From: Phyllostachys edulis
Taxonomy: Eukaryota > Streptophyta > Magnoliopsida > Poales > Poaceae
Assembly: GCA_036346405.1 (NCBI GenBank)
Contig: CM070548.1
Coordinates: 50,077,779 to 50,141,778 of the forward strand
DNA: 64,000 nt
Reading direction: 5' to 3'
The translations under genes were made by a program, and so were the position numbers. This document shows, piece after piece, positions 11,080 to 20,171 of the stretch. Under the pieces are notes generated by a model that searched no databases, had not been told where the DNA came from, and saw only the letters and a program-made list of their open reading frames with translations. How positions within the stretch are numbered: position 1 is the stretch's first letter; the number at the start of each line of letters is the position of its first letter.

Positions 11080-11770
11080 CTATTATCACATACATAGATG
11101 TTAAGACTAAAATTTGCAATGTAATTTGTAGATATGTTAAATATGGTCTTTGAAATCATATTTATCACTTCAACACCTTTCAGGAGAAACAGATTTTATG
11201 AAAGCATACAATTCACTCAATTGAGTTCACTTAGCAAGCACTACTACTTGTACTCACCCACTCGAAATGCCACCACCAGCAGAGAAACCACCAGAGGGGC
11301 GTTCAACAAGATTCATGAGAAGGTCAATTCTATTAGAATCTGTAGAGTGCAGAATACCATAAGAACACAGATACTTAAAGAAAGACAAACTTTAAAAAAT
11401 GGGTACTAAACAAATGAGCCTTACCTCCGACTGGCTGGGGAATTATTGTAACGTTCTCCATAATTCTCGTAGTGAGTATTATCTCAACATCTTTTTTCAC
11501 TTGTGCTCTATTGTAAGCCTATTTTATCATTAGAAGTTTAGACAAATAAGATGTCTCTCACAACATGAAGGCTACAGGACATGATGTGTAAAATTAACAT
11601 CCAACCAAGTCCCCTAAACCAACTGGAAATAAACAAGATTACATAATAAAGCTCACTTTTTCATTTAACAGGTCCATTAGATGCTTCAAAGATTACTTAA
11701 GATAAAAGAACATAAGAAACTTACAGATCTGCAGGGGCAAAAACAGGACAATCGAAAGATAGACAAGAAG
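11080..11770. other. Non-coding stretch between exon-like fragments
   Basis: This is AT-rich, with only short frames and no recognised motif. It is probably intronic or flanking sequence of the captured fragments. Confidence 0.3.
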
Positions 11771-11772
11771 AG

Positions 11773-11897
11773 TCACCCTTGTTAGCTCTGCATTTCTAGT
11801 CTCTGCTTCAGCTATCTCTTCTTTAAGCTGTGTAGTTTGCAGCTTTTCCTAGTCAAGTGTTGCTTCTAGTTCCTCTTTCTCAGCTTTAAGAGCTGTT
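11773..11897 (-). pseudogene. Captured coiled-coil exon, possibly from an acyl-CoA-binding/kelch-type protein
   Basis: On the minus strand, after an AG, an exon-like frame of about 42 codons encodes a strongly charged coiled coil (LKAEKEELEATL, then KLQTTQLKEEIAEAETRNAE). It ends at AGG followed by GTGACTC, a plausible donor. One TAG interrupts it where a glutamine codon would suit. The text resembles the C-terminal coiled coil of plant acyl-CoA-binding proteins with kelch repeats, but coiled coils are easily confused and I give that only as a candidate. It lies in the same orientation as the OEP80 exons. Confidence 0.45.
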
Positions 11898-11909
11898 AAA
11901 ACCTATTCA

Positions 11910-12590
11910 CTTGTTTCATCGTTTATTTATTTTTATGAAACTTAGCATAGCACGACAAGATAAAAGAAAGACAATGAGTATCTTCGAAATGATTGTTAAC
12001 ATGTAATTGTCATCGACAACTTTGTACCAAAATGTCTTTGTATGAGTGTATGCACCAAAAACAATAGATGCCTTTGTGTAGTTAGCGATATTTTAATTAC
12101 CATGAACTCTAATTTCTCAAAAAAAACATAGATTAAAAACACTTTCGCTCAACCGAAGTGGTTAGGCCAACATAGGCGACTTCATATAGTTTCTAGCTAT
12201 GAGAGCGACATATCTGAGCAAGACATTACCTAAGCAGAAGGGAACCGAATAAAAATGAGAGTAAGAGACATAAAGAGGTAGCTAAGGCGTTGATAGACAG
12301 ATTTAATCATTTTGTTGGTAATCACATATGTACTCTTTTGAAAACTGTAAGGACCATGATTTATGGACAGAAGAGTCCAAGTTAGGTCAAAAAAGATCAC
12401 ACACTAGACAGAGATATTCCATAATCAAAGAGGCCATTTGTATGGCTGTCGTAGGAACCCTTTTAAAGTTTCTAACCCAATAATTGCTATAGATGGTGTG
12501 GAATAGAACATTTCCATGTAGGATGAATGGGGCAAAGCTCCTTATAGCCCTGATCTGCAAGACAAAATTATAGAAAAATATCAGTTCAAG
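11910..12590. other. Unassigned stretch with a possible exon at 12355-12560 (minus)
   Basis: The minus strand at about 12560-12355 starts after a TCTTGCAG acceptor-like site and stays open for short stretches, but has no motif I recognise. The rest is AT-rich and non-coding in appearance. Confidence 0.25.
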
Positions 12591-12594
12591 AATT

Positions 12595-13103
12595 ATGGAA
12601 CACCAAAATGTGGGGAGAAGTGAAAAATAAATTTGGGCAAGGAGGAGTCAAAATCCGGCGGCCTAACCACCATGGCCGAGCCGGGGTGAGAGGAGCGCGA
12701 AGTCCGAGCCAAGTCTTGGCATGACGAGTGGCCCAAGCCTTGGCGCTGAGCGGGAAAGCAAGGCGTCGTGATGCTGAGCCGAAAGACGGAGGAGCCGCAC
12801 GGATGCGAGGCGGTGGCGGAGCCGGCAAAGGCAGCTACAAGAAAAACCTAACATTATCCAATAAGAAAGAATGGAATCACAAATGGGGAAAAGGGGTAAA
12901 TAAATCTGGGCAAGGAGGAGGCAAAATCGGGCGGCCTAACCACCATGGCCGAGCCGGGTGAGAAGGAGCGAGAAGGCCGAGGCAGGTGGAATCACAAATG
13001 GGGAAAAAGGGTAAATAAATATGGGCAAGGAGGAGGCAAAATCCGTGCCTAACCACCATGGCCGAGTCGGGGTGAGAAGGAGCGAGAAGGGTGAGACAAG
13101 TCT
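12595..13103. repeat. GC-rich tandem repeat, about 115-bp unit
   Basis: Units starting GGAATCACAAATGGGG lie at 12873 and 12988 (period 115 bp), and a related diverged unit lies at 12595-12710. Each contains GGGCAAGGAGGAG and CCTAACCACCATGGCCGAG. The open frames seen here on both strands are by-products of GC richness and repetition. Confidence 0.8.
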
Positions 13104-13305
13104 TGAGGCGGCGAGTGGGCCGAGACGCATGGGCGTGAGGCGAGCCAAGGGGTGTCTTGGGCACAAGCTGGGCCTGTGAGGGAGCCACACAGGCGTGGAG
13201 GTGGCGTGGTGGTGGCGGCGTCGTGCAGAGGAGGTTGCGCCATGAGCGTCAAGACGCAAAGACCAAGCAAGATCCGGAGGAAGAACAGCGAACCTTAAAA
13301 GGAAA

Positions 13306-13473
13306 ATACCAAAAAAGGGAAGAATGAGGAAGAGGCACCGGAGGAGCTTGGCCGGGGCGCAAGGCGATGCGGCCCGAGCTGGCGATGGGCGCAACCGGTG
13401 GCAGTGACGACGGCATGCAAGGGCGCAGGGATAGGGACGGGAACGGAAGGAGGAGGCGCCGCAGAGCCGCCAT
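13306..13473 (-). pseudogene. Exon-like fragment encoding a transit-peptide-like N-terminus
   Basis: An ATG at 13473 (minus) opens a frame beginning MAALRRLLLPFPSLSLRPC. It is rich in Ala, Arg, Ser, Leu and Pro with almost no acidic residues, as in plastid or mitochondrial targeting peptides. A GC-rich leader lies upstream. It could be the first exon of a captured organelle-targeted gene and has the same orientation as the OEP80 exons. The frame also runs on upstream, so the start is a guess. Confidence 0.35.
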
Positions 13474-14315
13474 TCGGCAGGGAGCAAGGGCACCAAAGAA
13501 ATGGGGAGGAAGAGAAGAATGACGAAAAAGGAAGCAATGAATGCGCAACGACGGGAGAGCAAACGGGCACGCAAAACAAAAAAGAAATCCAAAGGACGTG
13601 AAGCAGGCCAACGCAAGATTGGACGGGCAGCAAAAAATCGAACGACGTGGATGGTCTGGCTGTGCGGCCTTTCCTTGTCTATTTACCTGGTAAGATGCCC
13701 TCGAATCACAATAAATGCTGCAAAACGTATATTCCATGGCATTTATAGATGTCAAGGAAAATAGTACCAGGGGAAGTAGTTCCAGACGTTTTGGGCTACT
13801 ACGGCGTTTATAAGAGCTTCTTTAGTGTATTGAACCAATGTTGATTCAAAGTCATGCCACGAAAGCATTCTAGGAACTGAGATTGTTTTTCTCTAATGTA
13901 TTGAACCGATTCCTACTAATAACTGGGACCCATGTTACATTAAAAAACCACAAAATAATAATATACATTCTCAACCACACTCTCTCCTATGTAGTTGTTT
14001 AATGCTCATATGAGTTGTTTAATGCTTTGAATCAACTCCTAAGTAGAGTCCGGTTCCATGCATTTTTTTGTTGGAATCTATCCCTCCAATTTATTGAATC
14101 GATTCAATGCATTCTCTCTCCTCATTTGAACCAGCTAAAACACAACATTGGAGATGGTCTAAATACCCTGCTACTCTTTCTACCATGGCATTTATAAACG
14201 CCCATGTTTCCTGGTTCATACGACATTTATAAACATCCCTATTTCTATCTACTGCCACGGTTTATAAATGCACCTGTTTCTCTGCTTACCATAACGTTTA
14301 TATATAAAGACAGTG

Positions 14316-14628
14316 GGGCTGTTTGGTTGATGGCCAAAATGAGCCAAATCAAAATTTTGGTATAGCCAAAACCTGCGCAAAGCCAAATATTGTCAAAAAA
14401 AAAAAGAGTGTTGTTTGGATTGTGATCAAGCCAAATTTTGGCGTTAACAAAATTTTGGTGACCGATTTCCTCATTCTCGGATTGTCCATGTGTGACATTT
14501 GATGTCATTGACGTTACCAAACTTTTGTGAGCATTATCAAAATTTTATAGCAAACCAAACAATATTCAGTTTTTGTTGGCGTTACTAATATTTAGTTTGG
14601 TTTACAAGGGTAGCAAACCAAACAACCC
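14316..14628. mobile_element. MITE with GGGCTGTTTGGTT / GGGTTGTTTGGTT termini
   Basis: The left end GGGCTGTTTGGTTGATGGCC and the right end (other strand GGGTTGTTTGGTTTGCTACC) form terminal inverted repeats. The interior is AT-rich and repeats the CAAAATTTTGG motif. The repeated TTTATAAA array continues on both sides, so the MITE inserted into that array. The target duplication is unclear. Confidence 0.55.
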
Positions 14629-14829
14629 ACGTTTCTCCGCCTACCATTTATAAACACACCTGTTTTCCAACTACGATGGTGTTTATAAACAATCCTAATT
14701 GAGCACTTCGGGATCATTTATAACACCCCGTATTAATACAATGGCATCTATAGACCTAGGTCAACACTTATGGCATGTTCAATAGTTTGTCTTTTAGGTT
14801 ATCTCTAACACCCTTCATGTCATCTTGAG

Positions 14830-15660
14830 ACAATTTTGGAGACAAATATTCCAATACATAGTCTCTTCAGCTATCTCTTTAAGGATTCACAAGCATTTAA
14901 GCTTGGCATGAATCAAGTAAACATACTGATCAATACTAACTTCAATCTTTGTGACCTACATGTATTGTTTGGTTACCACTACATATATAAACAAGCAGCA
15001 ATTCTAACACCAAGTATGCTTCATCATTTAAATAAGTTAACACTCTAACACCAAGTATGCAATAATAGGTAATTGGTACTTATCAAATATATTAACAAGC
15101 AGCAAGTATGCCATAAAATTCAGTTTAAGTAACGTCTGCCATAAACTCAATACTACTATAAACCGAAACAAGTGCTACAAAGTACAACGAAATAAGGTCT
15201 CTAACAGTTTAGCCATAAGCAAAAGCAAAACTAAACAAAATGCCAACAATGTAGCCATAACTAGCACTTTCTTGAGACAGTGCACAAATAACTAGCTACA
15301 ACAAAAGAGCTATCACTAGCAATTCTTGAGGTGCTTGCAAATAAATCTGTGTGAACACCAAAATAGTATGGTTAGCAACAACCATGGAAAAATCCAAAGA
15401 GAACTTTAAGGAAAAATGGAAGCATGCATATATAACTGAATAGGCATGAACTGAAAAATAGGTTACCTTGAGATATCATCACTTGCACTTAAATAAACTT
15501 ATCATGAATTGTTTGCTAGATTGAGACAGAGGATAGTAGGAATTGCATATATTTTATTGAATGAGTACATTTCGATATGGTCTACTAGTCGATAAGGAAA
15601 TTGCATCAAAGATTACTAAAACTATACCTAATTATTTAGCTAGTTGCCAAACCTCTGCCA
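14830..15660. other. AT-rich stretch, no gene recognised
   Basis: Only short frames occur. There is a small duplication of CTAACACCAAGTATGC (about 15005 and 15044). No domain or transposon end was seen. Confidence 0.3.
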
Positions 15661-15671
15661 AATGTGCTCGA

Positions 15672-15905
15672 CTAAGTCCCTCTTAAGTTGGGTATGTGTT
15701 GGTCGAGCACAATAGTAGTGTTTCTCTGTAGCACGTCGGTAAAGCATGGATCAGGGCCGTTCTTGATTTCTGGAGGTAGAACAATTGATGTCCTTGGAGT
15801 CTTGTTCAAGTCAAGAGAAGTGGTAATCATTTCCTTCTCATCATCAACAATCATGTTGTGAACTAACTTAAGAAACCACCAGGAGGATATGGATCCATTC
15901 CGCTG
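15672..15905 (-). pseudogene. Exon-like fragment, possibly a transposon ORF1 relic
   Basis: After a TTTGCAG acceptor-like site the minus strand reads an open frame of about 75 codons with the acidic stretch VDDEKEMITTSLDLNKTP, ending PNLRGT and a stop. In the neighbouring frame the same DNA begins MDPYPPGGFLS before a stop, which resembles the start of PIF/Harbinger-type ORF1 proteins. I cannot decide between these, and the fragment is too short and broken for a firm call. Confidence 0.3.
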
Positions 15906-16650
15906 CAAACAAATTACAAACATGCAAACATCATGGTTCAGAACAGTAAAAAAAACTAGCATCATGGAAGCTATCGGAATGTTGAAGCAAGAACACAAAA
16001 TAAGAGCACCAATAATTTCTAACTCGTATTATACACCTTTCGATTGAATTAAAGAACCAATTGAATAACATAACACTTGTGCTTTGAAAACTATATAGAG
16101 GATTAGGCATTTTCATAAACAAAGCACCAGCTCAACTTCATTTTTAAAGATATCAGTACATTTTTATACATATCAGTACGAACTACACATCAGCGATGAA
16201 AACGAACATAGAGAAAAAAATTCTGGAAATGGTACCAAGATGACCAACTTGTACCAAACTATACTTGGTTGTCGGTAACTAATCCTCAGTTTTTTCAACC
16301 GTATTTTGCCACTTTTATGACATACACAGTCTAAAGACTGCTTATCCTCTCAACTGACTCAACTCATTATTAGTTCCATCTAGTCATCTTTCCTCCACCA
16401 AGATTCTTGACATATTAGTTGGATGTCCTATGGATAATGGCATAATGCATATCAGTTATCAGTACAACATTTTAGAGGAATACAGATATGGAGCACTAGT
16501 GAATTAGTTTAGAGGCATACATTTCAGAGGATTTGTCCTTGACAGTCAGTTGTGACAAAGCACTAGCGAAATTCATTATAAGTGTAGGTACAGGACAATG
16601 CTAGATATGGCCAATCCTAACACTGTCATCTAAATTTGTTTAATCATATA

Positions 16651-17072
16651 CTCAAGTATCAATTGATCTGTTAATTGTGGTTAATTCCAATTCAGAAGAT
16701 ATTTCTACACCTTTCACATGATTTCTTCTAAACCATACACCTAGAAGGGTCTCTACATTCCGATGCAAGACTTCTAAACCATACACACAGAAGGCGTTTC
16801 AACATTTTGATGCAAGACTCAAAGATTTATAGAGCAAAGGCCATCGCGCGGCTATGAACTACTCAAGTATCAATTGATTTGTTAATTGTGGTTAATTCCA
16901 ATTCAGAAGATATTTCTACACCTTTCACATGATTTCTTCTAAACCATACACCTAGAAGGGTTTCAACATTCCGATGCAAGACTTCTAAACCATACACACA
17001 GAAGGCGTTTAAACATTTTGATGCAAGACTCAAAGATTTATAGAGCAAAGGCCATCGCGCAGCTATGAACTA
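16651..17072. repeat. 211-bp tandem duplication with nested shorter repeat
   Basis: The unit starting CTCAAGTATCAATTGAT lies at 16651-16861 and again at 16862-17072 with few changes, followed by a partial third copy (about 17086-17119, GCAAGACTCAAAGATTTATA). Inside each unit a shorter block of about 47 bp (TCTAAACCATACAC...GATGCAAGACT) is itself doubled. Confidence 0.9.
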
Positions 17073-17119
17073 CACAGAGCTAGGATTGCAAGACTCAAAG
17101 ATTTATAGAGCAAAGGCCA

Positions 17120-17760
17120 GAGGGTGTTCCGTGTCTGGCTCCAAGCGAGCCCCACCAATCATGGGCTGCGGAGGCACCCACGGACTTCACAGAGGCAGTG
17201 ATGCTGGTGGGATTTGCAGATGTGGCAGCGCTTGACCTCGAACTGGCATGTGGCAGTGGGGCCGCAACCCTAGATTGGTGGACCATGGTTCCTGGGCAAG
17301 GCAGAGGCGAAGGGGAAGCACTGGGAAAGAGATGGGAAGCTCTGGGAGAGAGATGAGAGGACTAGGGAATGGGAGGAAATCATATTTGTGACTGTCTCTC
17401 ACTCTCACACACCGGGAAATGGGGGAGTGGACAGGGAAGGGGAAGCGCTGGGGAAGCACCTATAGGAAAACTTCGTGCGAGAAATCGCTTTCCTGTCGTC
17501 ACACAAAGCAATCGCATGCCAGGGAGAAATCCGCTTCGCACCGTTCCCCCAAATTTTTCTTCTGCTTGCACGGTTACTCTAGATCTGTGTTGGGCCACAA
17601 AACGTGTGAGGATAGCGACGACATTGCTCCAACAACAAACTTCATCGTCGATTGTTTATTGTTTCGCGTGTGTAGCTCGGCGCGTCTAGAACAGATGGCC
17701 TCACTCTCTCTCTCTCTTCCACGTCGTCACAAATCTGACGTGGTAACCCTTAGATACTGT
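17120..17760. other. GC-richer stretch, no gene recognised
   Basis: Overlapping frames exist on both strands without a domain. A CTCTCTCTCT run and a few TATA-like words occur. It may be a promoter or leader region of the surrounding degenerate element. Confidence 0.25.
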
Positions 17761-18782
17761 TGATGTCATACTATTGAAGATGCCCTTATAAGACGCCCCG
17801 TTGATTCCTATTAGGCCATTGTTTATAGATGTCGTGATAGACTCTAAGTTAGCGTTTGTACACGCAATAGAACTTAAACGTCCCTGAATCCCTTTAAACA
17901 CCAGCTTAGCCTATATTAGTGGCGTTTAAGCTAAACACCGAGCTAGAGTAAACACCAGTGATTTGCTACTGCGTAGAGGAGGTGGCACCATGGGGGTGGT
18001 GCATGCTCCTACAGTTCACCTTAGCGGTATCCTTGCATGCTCGTCGGCTTCGTCAATGATCCCACAGTCTTCCTTGACAATGTTATCCTGCACTAGCAGC
18101 GCTGGAAGCTGTAAGGTTGAGGAGGCCAACTAGAGGGGGGGTGAATAGATGGTTTTAAAATTTTTCGGGCTAAATTTGAGTTTTATGCGAAACTATAAAT
18201 CAAATCAGTTTTGCACAATTAAATTGAAATCAACTAGTCTCAACTAAGTGCATCAACACCCTACGTCTATGTCAAAGTTTGCAATCCTAATGTGACAAGC
18301 AAGTAATTCAATTCTAGGAAAGTAAATTGCAAGAATGTAAATAAACACAAGAGAGCAAACCACAATATGACACACAATCTTTTTACCGTAGTGTTCAGAG
18401 ACTTACCGATCTCCCCTAGTCCATGTTGAGGTAATCCCAAACAAATTGGACTGGCTCCACGAATTAAGCCAAATACCTCAATCCACTCGTGGTTGCTCTT
18501 CCTCTACTCCAAAGATGATGAGCACCAAACCACTCACAATACACCGGGCTTCTTCACAACCTTCTTGAAGAGATCACCAGACAACGACTCCACCAAGCCG
18601 TCTAGGTGGCAGCAACCACCTAGAGTAATAAGCTCAAGATCTTCACTTGACTTCAATCAAGTGCCAAGAAGCTCAAAAGGATTGGAATGCAATGCACTTG
18701 TCTCAAAATTGCCCTAAAGAATAAGGATGGAATGTTGTACTCAACGTTTGGCTTGCTATGCCTCAAATGTATTCAATGGAAG

Positions 18783-19560
18783 GAGTTTTTGGCCTAAATG
18801 GCACTGTTGGTGGCTGTATTTACAGAAGTGGTCGTTGCAACGTTGTATTGCCAAAAATAACACCACGAACCCGCCGACGATCGACACGTGTCCAATACCG
18901 TGTGCCCATAGCCCGAATTTAATCTCCGTCGAACATCCCTAGCCTGGACTTCCCTCCTCCCTCCATGTGGATGCCACCGCACTCCCCTAGCCTAGACAGC
19001 CCTTGTCTGTTCGCCAAGTGCCTGGTCACACGAAATTCGTGCGCCCCTAGCTCGGATTTCATCTCCGCCCGACAAGTGAACTCCACCAATCGCCCCTAGC
19101 ATGGAAGTGGCTTGTTCGCACGTCCCTGGCCTGGACATGCCCTATCCTAACACCCCTAGCATGGACTTCTATCGCTTGTACACCTAGCGCGCTGACAGCC
19201 TGCTCTTCTGGCCCTCCTCGCCCGAATGTGCCACGTGGGTCGACTCCGCTCCTCCCGCACCCAGACCACTCCCTTGCCACACGGACGTGCCGCCATGTTG
19301 CCAGGTCCCCTCCTCCCACGCCCGGACTCACAGCAACCCCCTGTCCCGTCTTGTCACCTGTTGTCACGTCCATCCATCACCCCATGCATTTTTCTGCATG
19401 CAAGCCGCGTGCGGGAGGAAATCTGATTCCTCTCGTCATTTCACGGTCAGCCGCGATTTTCGTTGGGCGACTATAAATTTCGAGTCGACAGCGACACGCT
19501 TCGCTCACTCTCATCCTTGCTCACTCTCTCATTCTCGCTCGCTCTATCATTCGTAGCCTC
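18783..19560 (+). repeat. Left long terminal inverted repeat of the MULE
   Basis: It shares with the right TIR an ordered series of landmarks: GAGTTTTTGGCCTAAAT, GACACGTGTCCAATACC, repeated CCCCTAGCC-type motifs, CTATAAAT, and a CT-rich leader (CTCACTCTC...). It ends near 19560. Confidence 0.85.
19471..19480 (+). promoter_or_regulatory. TATA box in left MULE TIR
   Basis: CTATAAATTT lies 688 bp from the left end and is followed by a CT-rich leader leading toward the plant-mobile-domain gene. The mirror-image TATA is in the right TIR. Confidence 0.6.
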
Positions 19561-19599
19561 GGTCGATTTCGTGTTCGCAAACGATTAAGGATTGTTTAG

Positions 19600-20130
19600 A
19601 GGTGTTATTAGCGGTCACGCGAAGTAATTAATCATAATTAGTTAGTGTTAGTTAATTAATTAGTCATAATTAATTAGTTGCAATTACTTAGTCGTAGTTA
19701 ACTAAGTCTTAATTAATTAGTTGTGCTTAATTAGTCATAATTAATTTAGTCGTAGTTAGTCGGTCACAATTCATTTAGTGGCCTATTTAAGTCATAATTA
19801 ATTTAGTGTCCTTATTAAGTCGTAATTATTTATTTGTAATTAATTTGTGGTAATTAATTAGTCGTAATTAATTTAGTGGTATTTAATTCATCGTAAATAA
19901 TTTAGTCCAAAATAATCTAGTTGTAATTCTTTATTTGTAGTTCATTTGTGGTAATTAATTATTCCTATTTAATTTAGTGGTATTTAATTACTTGTATGGA
20001 TTTAGTCACAACTAAATTAGTCGTATTTAGTTAGTCGTAATTAATTTGGTCGTAGTTGATTAGTGTATATTACTTTGTTGTCTGTATTAGTCGTAATTTT
20101 TAATTTCTAGTAATTCATCATCATTATTAA
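19600..20130. repeat. AT-rich minisatellite-like array in MULE leader
   Basis: Variants of TTAGTCGTAATTAATT recur about thirty times in the leader between the TIR promoter and the first ATG. A short matching stretch (TAATTAATTATGACTA) occurs at 29939-30025 next to the right TIR, so the array belongs to the MULE. Confidence 0.8.
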
Positions 20131-20171
20131 TTTATTCACTAATAATCTGTGTCTTTCATCTCTTGCAAGTC

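Larger units (their letters stand above)
13797..17960. mobile_element. Probable degenerate DNA transposon with TTTATAAA-type subterminal repeats
   Basis: Variants of GGCRTTTATAAACGCC recur at 13809, 14188, 14225, 14262, 14296, 14645, 14680 and 14716 on the left, and at about 17786, 17812 and 17915 on the right, as in the subterminal arrays of CACTA-like elements. The left border may be near CTACTACGGCGTTTATAA, but I could not match a clean terminal repeat or target duplication. The interior has one exon-like fragment (15672-15905), a MITE and a 211-bp duplication. Confidence 0.4.

Noticed and set aside
12877..13755. Long overlapping open frames on the minus strand (up to 226 codons) as a gene
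   Set aside because: Frames are open in all phases because of GC-rich tandem repeats. The composition is Pro/Ser/Arg/Leu low complexity and there is no domain. Only the short transit-peptide-like stretch is kept, at low confidence.
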